DNA from: an uncultured Roseburia sp.
GTDB lineage: Bacteria; Bacillota; Clostridia; Lachnospirales; Lachnospiraceae
Reading direction: 5' to 3'
NCBI GenBank assembly: GCA_947642555.1
Contig: CANRSX010000003.1
Coordinates: 124,001 to 188,000, forward strand
DNA: 64,000 nucleotides
Below the pieces are notes generated by a model. That model saw only the letters and a list, made by a program, of their open reading frames with translations, made no database searches and was not told the origin of the DNA. Positions 1-12,862 of the stretch are shown in pieces (the first letter of the stretch is position 1; each line of letters opens with the position of its first letter). The position numbers were made by a program, and so were the translations under genes.

Positions 1-55
1 ATCCACATCCGGCTGTGGAAAAAATTTCCGCGTCTGATGTGGATCATGTGGATAA
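1..55 (+). promoter_or_regulatory. Cluster of DnaA-box-like 9-mers
   Basis: Two 9-mers lie head to tail: TGTGGATCA (38-46, one mismatch) and TGTGGATAA (47-55, a perfect complement of the TTATCCACA box). A further near match TGTGGAAAA is at 14-22, and ATCCACA at 1-7 is the core of an inverted box cut by the window edge. The cluster sits just downstream of the murC stop codon. DnaA binding is inferred from motif match only; how far the cluster extends to the left is unseen. Confidence 0.5.
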
Positions 56-56
56 G

Positions 57-1436
57 TCAGAGCTTAAGCAGGTGCTCCCCCACATTTACGATATTTCCGG
101 CGCCCATAGTTATCAACAGATCACCGTTCATACAATTTTCCAATAAAAATTGTTCGACCTCCGGAAATGTCGGGAAATACCGGCAGTCGACGCCGCGCTC
201 CTTTAAGCGGACCAGGATATCCTGCGAGCTGACCCCGTAGATATTTTTTTCCCTGGCGGCATAGATGTCGGTCAGGACGACGAGGTCGGCCATGGAGAGC
301 ACCTTTACGAAATCGGGGAGAAACGCCTTTACCCGGGAGTAGGTGTGCGGCTGAAACGCGAGGACAAGGCGGTTATGCGGCCAGGCTGCCGCCGCGTTTA
401 ACGTGGCCTCGATCTCGGTCGGATGGTGCGCGTAATCGTCGATGATGGTGACGCCGTTTACACAGCCCTTGTACTGGAACCGGCGCTCCGTTCCGCCAAA
501 GGAAGAGAGTCCGTCCGCGATGATTTCCTCTGAAAGCCCCGCGTCAAGCGTGAGCGCGATGGCAGCCAGGGAATTCATCACATTGTGCATGCCGGGAACG
601 CCGAGCGATACGGTAAGGACCGGTTCGCCGTGATGCATGGCGGTGAAGGTGGCGCGCGCGTGATCGTCAAATGTAATATCCGCAGGGTAGTAATCGCTCG
701 TCTCATCCTGGCCGAACGTGATGACCCGCGCGGCGATCCCGTCGACTAACCCGCGGTAATCGGGGATGTCTCCGTTTATGATGACGGCGCCGCCCGCCTT
801 TGTGTTGCAGGCGAATTTGCGGAAGGAGGCGCGGATATCGTCAAGGTCTTTAAAAAAGTCCATATGCTCCGCTTCCACATTTAAGATCACGCTGTACTTC
901 GGATAAAAATGCAGAAAGCTGTTCGTGTATTCGCAGGCTTCGGAGATAAAGGTATCCGAGTGCCCGACCTTCAGATTGCTGCCGATCGCCGGCAGGATTC
1001 CGCCGACGGTAATGGTGGGATCGCACTCCGCCGTAAGGAAGATCTGGCTGATGATGGAGGTGGTTGTCGTCTTGCCGTGCGTGCCGGCCACCGCGATGGA
1101 ATTGGAATAATTATCCATGATCTGGCCGAGTAGCTCCGCGCGCGTTAAAAGCGGCAGATTCCGTTTTTTCGCCGCGACAAATTCCGGGTTGTCGGAAGCG
1201 ATGGCGGCGGTATAGACGACCAGATCGATCGTATCGCCCAGATTCGAGGCGTTCTGCCCGATGAATACGGGAATCCCCATGGAAGATAAGTGTTCCGTCA
1301 GCGCGGAGGCCGTCCGGTCGGATCCGGAAACCGTAAATCCTTCCCGGAGAAGGATCTCCGCGAGCCCGCTCATGCTGATTCCTCCGATCCCGATAAAATG
1401 GATATGTATGGGTTTTTTAAAGTTGATTTTATACAT
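57..1436 (-). CDS. murC: UDP-N-acetylmuramate--L-alanine ligase MurC
   Basis: Cytoplasmic Mur ligase that adds L-alanine to UDP-MurNAc using ATP, the first amino-acid step of peptidoglycan stem-peptide synthesis. The N-terminal Rossmann domain starts with GIGGISMSG (about residues 16-24), the ATP loop is GTHGKTTT (from residue 118), and the central and C-terminal Mur ligase domains follow, with DDYAHHPTE in the C-terminal part. At 459 residues it has the usual family length. The open frame runs further upstream, but ATG at 1436 has a GGAAGG ribosome binding site and brings the N-terminus into line with the family. It is divergent from glgC, with its own promoter at 1480-1507. Identification is secure. 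Confidence 0.97.
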   Translation of the reverse strand: MYKINFKKPIHIHFIGIGGISMSGLAEILLREGFTVSGSDRTASALTEHLSSMGIPVFIGQNASNLGDTIDLVVYTAAIASDNPEFVAAKKRNLPLLTRAELLGQIMDNYSNSIAVAGTHGKTTTTSIISQIFLTAECDPTITVGGILPAIGSNLKVGHSDTFISEACEYTNSFLHFYPKYSVILNVEAEHMDFFKDLDDIRASFRKFACNTKAGGAVIINGDIPDYRGLVDGIAARVITFGQDETSDYYPADITFDDHARATFTAMHHGEPVLTVSLGVPGMHNVMNSLAAIALTLDAGLSEEIIADGLSSFGGTERRFQYKGCVNGVTIIDDYAHHPTEIEATLNAAAAWPHNRLVLAFQPHTYSRVKAFLPDFVKVLSMADLVVLTDIYAAREKNIYGVSSQDILVRLKERGVDCRYFPTFPEVEQFLLENCMNGDLLITMGAGNIVNVGEHLLKL

Positions 1437-1479
1437 ATACTGATACCTTCCTGTTCTTTGATGAGATCTGATATAGCCC

Positions 1480-1507
1480 ATTATAACCCTATCTTATTAA
1501 AATGCAA
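1480..1507 (-). promoter_or_regulatory. Promoter of murC
   Basis: On the minus strand, TTGCAT (1507-1502) and TATAAT (1485-1480) are separated by 16 bp, about 45 bp upstream of the murC start. Sigma-A-type promoter by motif. Confidence 0.6.
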
Positions 1508-1623
1508 ATTGTTTTGGGATAATTTTTCTTCGACACACCCGGTAAAATGATGTAAAATCCTGACAAGTTTTGTGCAACCTGTCAAAAATTGCAAAGAACA
1601 GGAGAGAAAATTGTGAAAGCTAA

Positions 1624-1652
1624 TATACAGAAAATGCGGGGTGTGTTATACT
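1624..1652 (+). promoter_or_regulatory. Possible promoter of glgCD
   Basis: TATACA (1624-1629), a 17-bp spacer and TATACT (1647-1652) lie about 70 bp before glgC. The -35 matches consensus at four of six positions. The rest of the 1508-1724 gap is AT-rich with no recognisable gene. Confidence 0.4.
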
Positions 1653-1724
1653 GTATGTAAATGTAGCGGGCAGTGCCAGGACAGGGAATGGCAGGCGTGC
1701 AGGGAAGGCAGGAGGTAATCTGCT

Positions 1725-2999
1725 ATGATTCGAAAGGAAATGATCGCAATGCTCCTGGCCGGAGGACAGGGGAGCCGGCTGGGGGTGCTCACAGCCGGTG
1801 TCGCGAAGCCGGCCGTCGCCTTTGGAGGAAAATACAGAATCATCGATTTTCCGCTCAGCAACTGTATCAATTCAGGGATCGATACGGTGGGAGTGCTGAC
1901 CCAGTATCAGCCGCTTCGGCTCAATACCCATATCGGGATCGGGATCCCGTGGGATCTGGACCGGAATAACGGCGGGGTTACGATACTTCCGCCTTACGGG
2001 AAGAGCGAGAGCAGCGAGTGGTATACGGGGACTGCCAACGCGATCTTCCAGAACATGAATTATATGGAGAGCTGTCACCCCGAATACGTGCTGATTTTAT
2101 CCGGGGACCATATCTATAAGATGGACTATGAGGTGATGCTCGAATTTCATAAGGAGAACCGCGCGGATGTGACGATTGCCACGATGCCGGTTCCGATGGG
2201 GGAGGCCGGGCGCTTCGGCATCGTGATTGCGGATGAGAAGAAAAAGATCATGGCGTTTGAGGAGAAGCCGAAGGAGCCGCGCAGCAATCTGGCTTCCATG
2301 GGGATCTATATTTTCAGCTGGGATGCGTTAAAGGAAGCGCTGTACCACCTGAAGGATCAGAGCGGCTGTGATTTCGGGAAGCATGTGATCCCCTACTGCC
2401 ACGAGACGGGCAGGAGTCTCTACGCGTACGAATTCAACGGCTACTGGAAGGACGTCGGGACGCTCGGCTCCTACTGGGAAGCCAATATGGAGCTTGTGGA
2501 TCTGATTCCGGAGTTTAACCTCTACGAGGAATACTGGAAGATCTACACAAAGAGCGATATCATTGAGCCGCAGTATATCGCGCCGGAAGCGAGGGTGGAA
2601 AAGTGTATTGTCGGCGAGGGCGCGGAGATTTACGGTGAGATTTATCATTCCGTGATCGGCCCCGGGGTCGTGATCGGGAAGGGGACCGTCGTCTCGGATT
2701 CGATTATCATGAAGGACACGGTAATCGGTGAGAATTCGCGCATTGACCGTGCGATTATCGCGGAAAACTGCCGGATCGGAAGCCGTGTGTCGCTCGGCGG
2801 GGGCGAGGAGGCGCCAAACCGGCTGGATGCGGATATCTATGCGTTCGGGCTGGTGACGGTGGGCGAGGATTCGGTGATACCGGACGACGTCTCCGTGGGA
2901 AAAAACACTGCGATTGCCGGTGTGACGGCGGAGGAGGATTATCCGGACAAAAGACTCCCCGGCGGCGAAGTAATCATTAAGGCAGGTGATGCGGAATGA
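1725..2999 (+). CDS. glgC: Glucose-1-phosphate adenylyltransferase GlgC
   Basis: Makes ADP-glucose from glucose-1-phosphate and ATP, the committed step of bacterial glycogen synthesis. The N-terminal nucleotidyltransferase domain opens with [12 protein letters not shown] and contains the pyrophosphorylase motif [24 protein letters not shown] supplies the metal-binding aspartate. The C-terminal third (from about residue 290) is a left-handed beta-helix of hexapeptide repeats. The length, 424 residues, is somewhat longer than the usual 380-400 because of the C-terminal tail. GGAGG lies 8 bp before the ATG. The gene overlaps glgD by four bases (ATGA), so the two are translationally coupled. Confidence 0.95.
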   Translation: MIRKEMIAMLLAGGQGSRLGVLTAGVAKPAVAFGGKYRIIDFPLSNCINSGIDTVGVLTQYQPLRLNTHIGIGIPWDLDRNNGGVTILPPYGKSESSEWYTGTANAIFQNMNYMESCHPEYVLILSGDHIYKMDYEVMLEFHKENRADVTIATMPVPMGEAGRFGIVIADEKKKIMAFEEKPKEPRSNLASMGIYIFSWDALKEALYHLKDQSGCDFGKHVIPYCHETGRSLYAYEFNGYWKDVGTLGSYWEANMELVDLIPEFNLYEEYWKIYTKSDIIEPQYIAPEARVEKCIVGEGAEIYGEIYHSVIGPGVVIGKGTVVSDSIIMKDTVIGENSRIDRAIIAENCRIGSRVSLGGGEEAPNRLDADIYAFGLVTVGEDSVIPDDVSVGKNTAIAGVTAEEDYPDKRLPGGEVIIKAGDAE

Positions 3000-4114
3000 A
3001 AGCGATAGGTATTATTCTTGCCGGCGGCAACAACAGCCGCATGCAGGAGCTCTCCAGAAAGCGGGCGATTGCCGCGATGCCGGTGGGAGGCAGCTACCGC
3101 AGCATCGATTTTGCGCTGAGCAATATGAGCAGCTCCCACATACAGACCGTGGCGGTGCTCACGCAGTACAGCGCCAGGTCTTTAAACGAGCACTTAAGCT
3201 CATCGAAGTGGTGGGATTTCGGGCGCAAGCAGGGCGGCCTGTTTGTGTTTAATCCGACGGTGACGGCGGACAACAGCTGGTGGTACCGGGGAACAGCGGA
3301 CGCCATGTACCAGAATATCAGCTTTTTAAAGCGCAGGCATGAGCCCTATGTGATCATCACGAGCGGGGACTGCGTCTATAAGCTCGATTACAACCGTGTA
3401 CTCGACTACCATATCGCAAAAAAAGCGGACATCACGGTGGTGGTCCGGGACATGCCGCCGGATGTGGACGTCAGCCGCTTCGGCGTCGTGCGGATGAACG
3501 AGGACGCAAGGATTACCGAGTTCGAGGAGAAGCCCATGGTTTCCCGGTCGCACACGATCTCCACCGGAATCTATGTGGTGCGCAGGAGACAGCTGATCGA
3601 GATGTTAGAGCGCAGCGCGGCGGAGGACCGCTGGGATTTCGTGACGGACATCCTGATCCGCTACAAGAATATGAAGCAGATTTACGGCTACAAGATGAAA
3701 GAATACTGGAGCAATATCGCCACCGTGGAATCCTGGTATCAGACCAATATGGATTTCCTCCGGCCGGAGGTCCGCAGATATTTTTTCCGCGAGGAACCAA
3801 AGATCTGCTCAAAGGTGGACGACCTTCCGCCAGCCAAATATAACGCCGGCTCCGAAGTGCGGGGCAGCCTGATTGCCAGCGGCTGTATCATCAACAGCAG
3901 GGTGGAGCATTCCGTCTTATTCAAAAAGGTGTTTGTCGGCAGGAACTGTGTCATTAAAAATTCGATTATCCTCAACGATGTCTATATCGGGGATAATACA
4001 CATATAGAAAACTGCATTGTGGAGAGCAGGGATACCCTGAAAGCAAATACGTATTACTGCGGGGAAAGCTCCATCCGTATCGTGTGTGAAAACAATGAGA
4101 GATATGTGCTTTGA
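2996..4114 (+). CDS. glgD: GlgD, glucose-1-phosphate adenylyltransferase subunit
   Basis: Paralogue of GlgC that in Firmicutes forms a heteromer with GlgC and modulates its activity. It has the same layout: an N-terminal nucleotidyltransferase-like domain beginning [13 protein letters not shown] and a C-terminal beta-helix. The loop reads GGNNSRM where GlgC has GGQGSRL, and the second motif is [18 protein letters not shown], the degenerate form expected of a GlgD regulatory subunit with weak or no catalysis. 372 residues is normal. The start codon overlaps the glgC stop. The regulatory role is family knowledge, not visible in the sequence. Confidence 0.93.
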   Translation: MKAIGIILAGGNNSRMQELSRKRAIAAMPVGGSYRSIDFALSNMSSSHIQTVAVLTQYSARSLNEHLSSSKWWDFGRKQGGLFVFNPTVTADNSWWYRGTADAMYQNISFLKRRHEPYVIITSGDCVYKLDYNRVLDYHIAKKADITVVVRDMPPDVDVSRFGVVRMNEDARITEFEEKPMVSRSHTISTGIYVVRRRQLIEMLERSAAEDRWDFVTDILIRYKNMKQIYGYKMKEYWSNIATVESWYQTNMDFLRPEVRRYFFREEPKICSKVDDLPPAKYNAGSEVRGSLIASGCIINSRVEHSVLFKKVFVGRNCVIKNSIILNDVYIGDNTHIENCIVESRDTLKANTYYCGESSIRIVCENNERYVL

Positions 4115-4145
4115 ATCATGGCATATAAAGGAGGGAACATAAGAT

Positions 4146-4412
4146 ATGCAGGTAACGGACGTCAGAATCAGAAAGGTGGAAAAAGAAGGTAAGATGAAGG
4201 CAGTAGTATCCATCACGATCGATGAGGAGTTTGTCGTGCACGACATTAAGATCATCGAGGGTGAGAAGGGCTTGTTTATCGCAATGCCCAGCCGCAGGGC
4301 GGCGGACGGAGAATACCGCGACATCGCGCATCCGATCAATTCTGATACCAGAGAGCGCATCCAGAGGCTGATCTTAGAGCGGTATCAGGAGACAATCGAC
4401 GCGGAAGGATGA
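4146..4412 (+). CDS. spoVG: Septation/RNA-binding regulator SpoVG
   Basis: Small conserved protein of 88 residues beginning [19 protein letters not shown] and containing the hallmark FIAMPSRR and [11 protein letters not shown] segments. In Bacillus it affects asymmetric septation and sporulation; homologues bind nucleic acids. A strong AAAGGAGGG ribosome binding site precedes the ATG. A terminator follows at 4443. Placement just before a glmU-type gene matches the Bacillus spoVG-gcaD order, which supports the call. Confidence 0.96.
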   Translation: MQVTDVRIRKVEKEGKMKAVVSITIDEEFVVHDIKIIEGEKGLFIAMPSRRAADGEYRDIAHPINSDTRERIQRLILERYQETIDAEG

Positions 4413-4442
4413 GACGAGACCATTTTAAGAGCAGAGGATGGG

Positions 4443-4472
4443 ACGGGAACCCTTGTGAGGGTTCCCGTTTTC
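4443..4472 (+). terminator. Intrinsic terminator after spoVG
   Basis: A perfect 11-bp stem, ACGGGAACCCT/AGGGTTCCCGT, with a TGTG loop is followed by TTTTCC. It separates glgCD-spoVG from the next transcription unit. Confidence 0.8.
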
Positions 4473-4508
4473 CGTCGGCGGCTGCATCTGGAAAAGAAAA
4501 AGTTTTCC

Positions 4509-4536
4509 TTGTAAAATCCGAAATCTTTAGTAAAAT
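4509..4536 (+). promoter_or_regulatory. Promoter of the glmU-pth-mfd unit
   Basis: TTGTAA (4509-4514), 16-bp spacer, TAAAAT (4531-4536), about 38 bp before the start codon and just after the spoVG terminator. Confidence 0.5.
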
Positions 4537-4573
4537 GATACGTAGTGCATTGACAGGAAACGGAGGATGGATC

Positions 4574-5323
4574 ATGAATCAGTTAAAAGCAGTGATACTT
4601 GCGGCGGGAAAAGGGACCAGAATGAAGTCTGATCTGCCGAAGGTGGTGCATACGATAGAGGGAAAGTGCCTCGCCGACTATGTGATCGAGGCGGCGACGG
4701 GCGCGGGAGCGGAAGACATCTGCCTTGTGGTGGGATACAAATATGCGGTGGTGCGCGAGTCGCTTGCACACAAAGACGTGCGGTTCGTGCTGCAGGAGGA
4801 GCAGTTAGGAACCGGCCATGCCGTGCGCTGCGCGAAGGATTTTCTCGGGGAGGACGGGGACACGATGATCCTGTTCGGGGATACCCCTCTGATCACGGCG
4901 GAAACGCTGCTGCGGCTTCAGAAGTATCACAGGGAGCACAAAAATACGGTGACCGTGCTGTCGGCATTTGTGGGCGAGCCGGACGGCTACGGCCGGATTA
5001 TCCGGGATGCGGACGGCAGTTTCGTAAAGAGCGTGGAGCATAAGGACGCCACGCCGGAGGAGCTAAAGTCCCATGAGATCAATTCCGGGATGTACCTGTT
5101 CGACACACGGGAATTAAAAGAGGCGTTAGAGCGCCTGACCCCGAATAACGCGCAGGGCGAATATTATCTGCCGGACGCACTGACGATCATAAAGGAGAAG
5201 GGCCTTAAGGTGGATGCGTTTGCCCTGGAGGACCCGGAGGACATCACGGGCGTCAACGATCAGGAGCAGCTGCGGGAGGCGTCGATTGTGATCCGGCGCA
5301 GAAATACCCGCCGACAGGGGTGA
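4574..5323 (+). CDS. UDP-GlcNAc pyrophosphorylase, GlmU N-terminal domain only
   Basis: Predicted to transfer UMP from UTP to GlcNAc-1-phosphate, giving UDP-GlcNAc for peptidoglycan. The signature LAAGKGTRMKSDLPKV spans residues 9-24, followed by EQLGTGHAV, GDTPLI and YGRI, all typical of the GlmU uridylyltransferase domain. The protein ends at residue 249, whereas bifunctional GlmU is about 455 residues with a C-terminal left-handed beta-helix acetyltransferase. No hexapeptide repeats are present and pth starts four bases after the stop, so the second domain is truly absent here. The upstream open frame extends to 4409, but GGAGG before ATG 4574 and the family alignment fix the start. Glucosamine-1-phosphate acetylation must be done elsewhere. 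Confidence 0.85.
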   Translation: MNQLKAVILAAGKGTRMKSDLPKVVHTIEGKCLADYVIEAATGAGAEDICLVVGYKYAVVRESLAHKDVRFVLQEEQLGTGHAVRCAKDFLGEDGDTMILFGDTPLITAETLLRLQKYHREHKNTVTVLSAFVGEPDGYGRIIRDADGSFVKSVEHKDATPEELKSHEINSGMYLFDTRELKEALERLTPNNAQGEYYLPDALTIIKEKGLKVDAFALEDPEDITGVNDQEQLREASIVIRRRNTRRQG

Positions 5324-5326
5324 GCC

Positions 5327-5913
5327 ATGTATATCATTGCAGGACTCGGCAATCCGGGACGGCAGTATGCGCATACCCGCCACAACGCGGGATTCGATGT
5401 CATGGACGCCATCGCGGAAAAATATAATATCAGTATCAGTGAAAAAAAGCACAAAGCGCTCTGCGGCAGGGGGGTAATCGCGGGGGAGAAGGTGGTGCTG
5501 GCAAAGCCGCAGACCTTCATGAACCTAAGCGGCGAGAGCGTCGCGGAGCTGATTTCCTACTATAAGGCGGATCCGGCGGAGGATCTGATTGTGATCTACG
5601 ACGACATCAGTCTCGCGCCGGGGGGCATACGCATCCGCAAAAGGGGCAGCGCGGGCGGGCACAACGGGATCAAAAGCATCATCGCCTGCCTGGACACGCA
5701 GGAATTTAAACGGATCAGAATGGGCGTCGGGGAAAAGCCGGCGGACTGGGATCTGGTGGATCATGTGCTGGGTCGTTTCGCCGCGGCGGACCGCGAGCGG
5801 TTTGAGGGAGCTGTCGCGGATGCGGTCTGTGCCGTGGAGATGCTTCTTCTGGGGGAGACCGACCAGGCGATGAACCGGTATAACAGAAAAAAGCAGGAGA
5901 CGGACGGGACGGT

Positions 5914-5917
<4 letters not shown>
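5327..5917 (+). CDS. pth: Peptidyl-tRNA hydrolase
   Basis: Recycles peptidyl-tRNAs that fall off the ribosome by cleaving the ester bond. The N-terminus YIIAGLGNPGRQYAHTRHN carries the conserved asparagine and the catalytic histidine (H20 in this numbering region), and KPQTFMNLSGESV plus the later GGHNGIKSI segment are family hallmarks. 196 residues is normal. It follows the GlmU-like gene by three bases and overlaps mfd by four (ATGA), so it is internal to an operon. In Bacillus the same gene (spoVC) also sits between gcaD and mfd. Confidence 0.96.
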
Positions 5918-9453
<3,536 letters not shown>

Positions 9454-9474
9454 CCGGAAAAAACAGGAAATCTA

Positions 9475-9503
9475 TTGCGGCCTGCAAAAAAAAGCACTAT
9501 AAT
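9475..9503 (+). promoter_or_regulatory. Promoter of prsA-like gene
   Basis: TTGCGG (9475-9480), 17-bp spacer, perfect TATAAT (9498-9503), ending 33 bp before the start codon. Confidence 0.6.
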
Positions 9504-9535
9504 AAATCAGATGACTGTACGAATGGAGGATGATT

Positions 9536-10603
9536 ATGAGAACAGGAAGGCTTGTTTCATTATTATTAAGCGGTGTGGCGGCGGCGTCTCTTCTGACGGG
9601 ATGCGGCAGTATCGATAAAAATGCGACGGTGGCGACGCTCGACGGGACAAATGTGCCGCTTGGCGTGGCGAATTTTGCAGCGCGCTTAGAGCAGGCGAAC
9701 GCGGATGATTTTTATCAGGCGTACGGCTTCGGCCCCGACGTGTGGTCGTCGGATCTCTATGGAAGCGGCACCACGATGGAGGAGGATACCAAGGAGAGCG
9801 TGATGGAGTCCCTCTATGATATGTATGTGTTAAACGCCCATGCGGCGGATTACGGCGTGGAGCTTACCGAAGAGCAGAAGACGGCGATCGCGGATGCGGC
9901 GGCGGGATTTGTATCGGACAATACCCCGGAGGCGCTTGCGGCGATCGGAGCGGATCAGGCCACGGTGGAGGAGTATCTGACGCTGCTGACGATCCAGAGA
10001 GGGATGCGGACGGCGATTATCGCGGAGACGGACACGAATGTGAGCGATGAGGAGGCGGCTACCGGCTCCTACAGCTATGTGCGCGTCTCAAAGCTGAGCT
10101 ACACGGATGAGACGGGCAGCACGGTGGAATATACGGAGGAAGACCTGCCGGAGCTTCTGGCTACGGTGGAGGAGTTTGCGGCAAAGGCGAAGAAGGACGG
10201 CCTTGCGGCATCCGTGGAGGAATACGGCTATACGGTGAACAGCGGCACCTTCCGGGAAGGGGACGAATTTGTCGACGAGGTGGTGCTTCCGGTACTGCTT
10301 GCGGCGGACGAGGGAGAGGTCTCCGATGTGATCGACACGGAGGGCAGCTATTATGTGGTATGCGTGGATGCGAAGATGGATGAGGCCGCGACGGAGCAGA
10401 CGAGACAGAATCTGATCAGCGAGCGGGAGAATGCCCATTACGACGAAGTGCTTGAGGGCTTTAAGGCGCAGCATACCTGGGAGGTAAAAAAAGGCGTGTG
10501 GAACCGGGTGAGCTTCCGGAATCTGTTTACCACGATCCCGCAGGAGACGGGAACAGACACCCCGGATGCGGGGACGGAAGCCCTGGATGCGACGGAGCAG
10601 TAG
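9536..10603 (+). CDS. PrsA/SurA-like lipoprotein, putative foldase
   Basis: Exported lipoprotein with a signal peptide and lipobox LLTGC (cysteine near residue 23), so it should be anchored to the outer face of the membrane. The body resembles PrsA/SurA-type chaperones: a helical N-terminal segment around the SVMESLYDMYVLNAHA region and a weak parvulin-like segment later (EGEVSDVIDTEGSYYVV), characteristic of PpiC-domain ends. The C-terminal tail is Asp/Thr-rich. ATG 9530 abuts the GGAGG, so ATG 9536 with 6-bp spacing is preferred. Catalytic prolyl isomerase activity is uncertain; a non-catalytic chaperone is equally possible. Confidence 0.7.
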   Translation: MRTGRLVSLLLSGVAAASLLTGCGSIDKNATVATLDGTNVPLGVANFAARLEQANADDFYQAYGFGPDVWSSDLYGSGTTMEEDTKESVMESLYDMYVLNAHAADYGVELTEEQKTAIADAAAGFVSDNTPEALAAIGADQATVEEYLTLLTIQRGMRTAIIAETDTNVSDEEAATGSYSYVRVSKLSYTDETGSTVEYTEEDLPELLATVEEFAAKAKKDGLAASVEEYGYTVNSGTFREGDEFVDEVVLPVLLAADEGEVSDVIDTEGSYYVVCVDAKMDEAATEQTRQNLISERENAHYDEVLEGFKAQHTWEVKKGVWNRVSFRNLFTTIPQETGTDTPDAGTEALDATEQ

Positions 10604-10611
10604 GAGCCGGG

Positions 10612-11127
10612 ATGGAGAAGCAGAATATTATTCTAATCGGAATGCCGGGCGTGGGCAAGAGCACGGCCGGAGTCATTCTCGCCAAGCTGCTCGGATATCA
10701 GTTTATCGATGCGGATCTGATGATTCAGCAGCAGGAGGGAAAGCTTTTGCATGAGATCATCAGAGAGCGGGGAACGGACGGTTTTCTCGCGGTGGAAGAA
10801 CGCGTCAACAGCGGGATCTGCGCAGAGCGCGCGGTGATCGCCACAGGCGGCAGCGTCGTGTACGGAGCGAAGGCGATGGAGCACTACCGCCGGATCGGGG
10901 CGGTCGTCTACTTAAGCCTTCCGTTTGAAGAGCTCGCGCGGCGTCTTCACGACATCCGGGGGAGAGGCGTGGCGCTTAGGGACGGGCAGACGCTGTATGA
11001 CCTCTATCAGGAGCGTGCGCCGCTGTATGAGAAGTATGCGGATGTTACCATTGAGGAATACGGGCTGAATATCGAGCAGACGGTCGCGCGGATCGCGGCC
11101 TGCTTTCCGCCGGTGTCCGGTACATAA
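10612..11127 (+). CDS. aroK: Shikimate kinase
   Basis: Phosphorylates shikimate with ATP in the chorismate pathway. The Walker A loop GMPGVGKST is at residues 10-18, followed by FIDAD (shikimate-binding aspartate) and a TGGSVVY glycine motif; the lid segment contains RGVALR. At 171 residues it has family length. The ATG at 10612 is 9 bp downstream of the prsA-like stop with an AGGAG between them, so they probably form an operon. The binding motif TGGS, rather than the more common GGG, is a minor variant. Another small-molecule kinase of the same fold is a less likely alternative. Confidence 0.82.
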   Translation: MEKQNIILIGMPGVGKSTAGVILAKLLGYQFIDADLMIQQQEGKLLHEIIRERGTDGFLAVEERVNSGICAERAVIATGGSVVYGAKAMEHYRRIGAVVYLSLPFEELARRLHDIRGRGVALRDGQTLYDLYQERAPLYEKYADVTIEEYGLNIEQTVARIAACFPPVSGT

Positions 11128-11193
11128 AAAAGTGTAACGGATCGCAGCCGGACGGATGGGTTCCGGCACGGATGACACAGAGGACAGATGTGA

Positions 11194-12747
11194 ATGAAAA
11201 GAGTACATATTACGAGGAAGGCTGTGGCGCAGGCAGTGCTTGTGGCGGCGGCAGGAGTGGCGGCATTGCTGTTTGGAATGTCGGAGAAGATGGGAATCGG
11301 CCAGACGTATCACGGGATCTGGGTGAACGGAAGCTTTCTGGGCTATGTCTCTGTGGAGACAGATGTAAAACAGCTCTGCCAGCAGGTGAGAAGAGAGCTG
11401 TCGGCCGAGAGCGGACAGCGGCTGTGTGCGGATATTCAGTGGGAATATGAAGAGATCCGCAAACCCTTTCAGAAACTGATGACAGAGGATGAATTAAAAG
11501 GCGCGTTAAGGGGAATTATAACACAAGCGGCCGATCTTAAGACGGAGCGTGTTTACACGGTAGCTATCGAGGAGTACCGGGCCAACTTTAAGACGATAGA
11601 GGACGCCCTTACATTTTTAAACAGGGTGAAGGCCGGGCCGGATGCGGCGGGAGAGTATGAGGCATATGTCTGCGCGGAGGATTCCCATATCAGCGGGATA
11701 TTAAATGCAGATTTAACGGCAGTCTCCCCGCATGGCGGGAGCGTGATTCCGGAGGAGACGCTTGCGGACCGGCTGAGTGCGGGTGCGAACGCGCAGATAT
11801 CCGGCGCGATGGAATATGCGGCGGCCAACCCGGATGCGGGAGGCTATCAGACCGGGGTGCTCGACATGGAATTTATCGAGACGGTGGAGATTTTCGAAAA
11901 CTATGTGGAACCGGGACAGATCGCGGACATCGATGCGCAGGTGGAAGAAGTAACAAAAGAGAAAGAGTCGAATAAAATATATGTAGTAGAGCCTGGCGAC
12001 TGTCTGTCTGTGATCGCGATGGACCATGATACGACAGTGTCATCCATTGTAGCGCTCAATGGGATGTCGGGGCCGGATCAGATGATCCGTGACGGGCAGG
12101 AGCTGATCATCGCCGTCCCGGAGCCGGACCTTCGGATCCGGATGACAGTCGGCGAGGTGTATGAGGAGGAATACACGGCGGATCCGCAGATTATCGAAAA
12201 TAATTCCTGGTACACCACAAAGGAGGTTGTCCATCAGGAGGGAACGACGGGACAGCGCGAGAGAAATGATATCGTGATTTATGAAAACGGCATGGAGACG
12301 AGCCGGGAGCTGATTCATCAGAATATTCTGGTGGAATCGCAGGCGGCGGTGATCGAGCGGGGAACCATCATTCCGCCGACCTACATCAAGCCGATTTCCG
12401 GCGGGCGGTACACGTCCGGCTTCGGCAGGCGGTGGGGCCGTATGCATAAGGGCGTCGACTGGGCCTGCCCGGTGGGAACCACGGTCCGGGCCTCGAGCGC
12501 GGGAACCGTCATACAGGCATCTTACAGCGGAGGCTACGGCAATAACGTCGTGATCAGCCATCCGGACGGGAGAATGACACGATATGCGCACAACAGCAAG
12601 CTGCTCGTACATGTCGGCCAGCATGTGGAGCAGGGAGATGCCATCGCGTTAAGCGGCAATACAGGACGTTCCACAGGTCCCCATGTACACTTTGAGATCT
12701 ACATCAATGGCGCGGCGGTGAATCCGTTAAACTATATCGGCAACTGA
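11194..12747 (+). CDS. LysM-G5-M23 cell wall peptidase
   Basis: Secreted or membrane-anchored envelope protein of 517 residues. An N-terminal hydrophobic segment (about residues 9-30) serves as signal anchor. A LysM domain begins IYVVEPGDCLSVIAMDHDTT (about residue 268), a G5-type domain with RNDIVIYENG follows (about 315-390), and the C-terminal M23 domain carries the zinc ligands in HKGVDWAC and HVHFEIY. The domain order suggests a peptidoglycan endopeptidase that binds glycan through LysM. The histidine pattern needed for zinc binding is intact, so it is likely active rather than a degenerate EnvC-type activator. It lies alone between aroK and murA. Confidence 0.88.
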   Translation: MKRVHITRKAVAQAVLVAAAGVAALLFGMSEKMGIGQTYHGIWVNGSFLGYVSVETDVKQLCQQVRRELSAESGQRLCADIQWEYEEIRKPFQKLMTEDELKGALRGIITQAADLKTERVYTVAIEEYRANFKTIEDALTFLNRVKAGPDAAGEYEAYVCAEDSHISGILNADLTAVSPHGGSVIPEETLADRLSAGANAQISGAMEYAAANPDAGGYQTGVLDMEFIETVEIFENYVEPGQIADIDAQVEEVTKEKESNKIYVVEPGDCLSVIAMDHDTTVSSIVALNGMSGPDQMIRDGQELIIAVPEPDLRIRMTVGEVYEEEYTADPQIIENNSWYTTKEVVHQEGTTGQRERNDIVIYENGMETSRELIHQNILVESQAAVIERGTIIPPTYIKPISGGRYTSGFGRRWGRMHKGVDWACPVGTTVRASSAGTVIQASYSGGYGNNVVISHPDGRMTRYAHNSKLLVHVGQHVEQGDAIALSGNTGRSTGPHVHFEIYINGAAVNPLNYIGN

Positions 12748-12794
12748 AAAGTACGGTTTCTGAATGGAGAAAAGCGGTCAGGAATCATTTGGGC

Positions 12795-12824
12795 TTGACA
12801 AAAACACAGAATGGCTACTATAAT
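12795..12824 (+). promoter_or_regulatory. Promoter of murA
   Basis: TTGACA (12795-12800), 18-bp spacer and TATAAT (12819-12824): a near-consensus vegetative promoter 38 bp before the murA start. Confidence 0.75.
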
Positions 12825-12862
12825 TACGTGTTTGTTTAGGAAAGTAATCATCGAGGTGTAAT

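Noticed and set aside
4409-4573. Upstream extension of the GlmU-like protein
   Set aside because: The extension would be read through the spoVG terminator, and the ribosome binding site and family alignment support ATG 4574.
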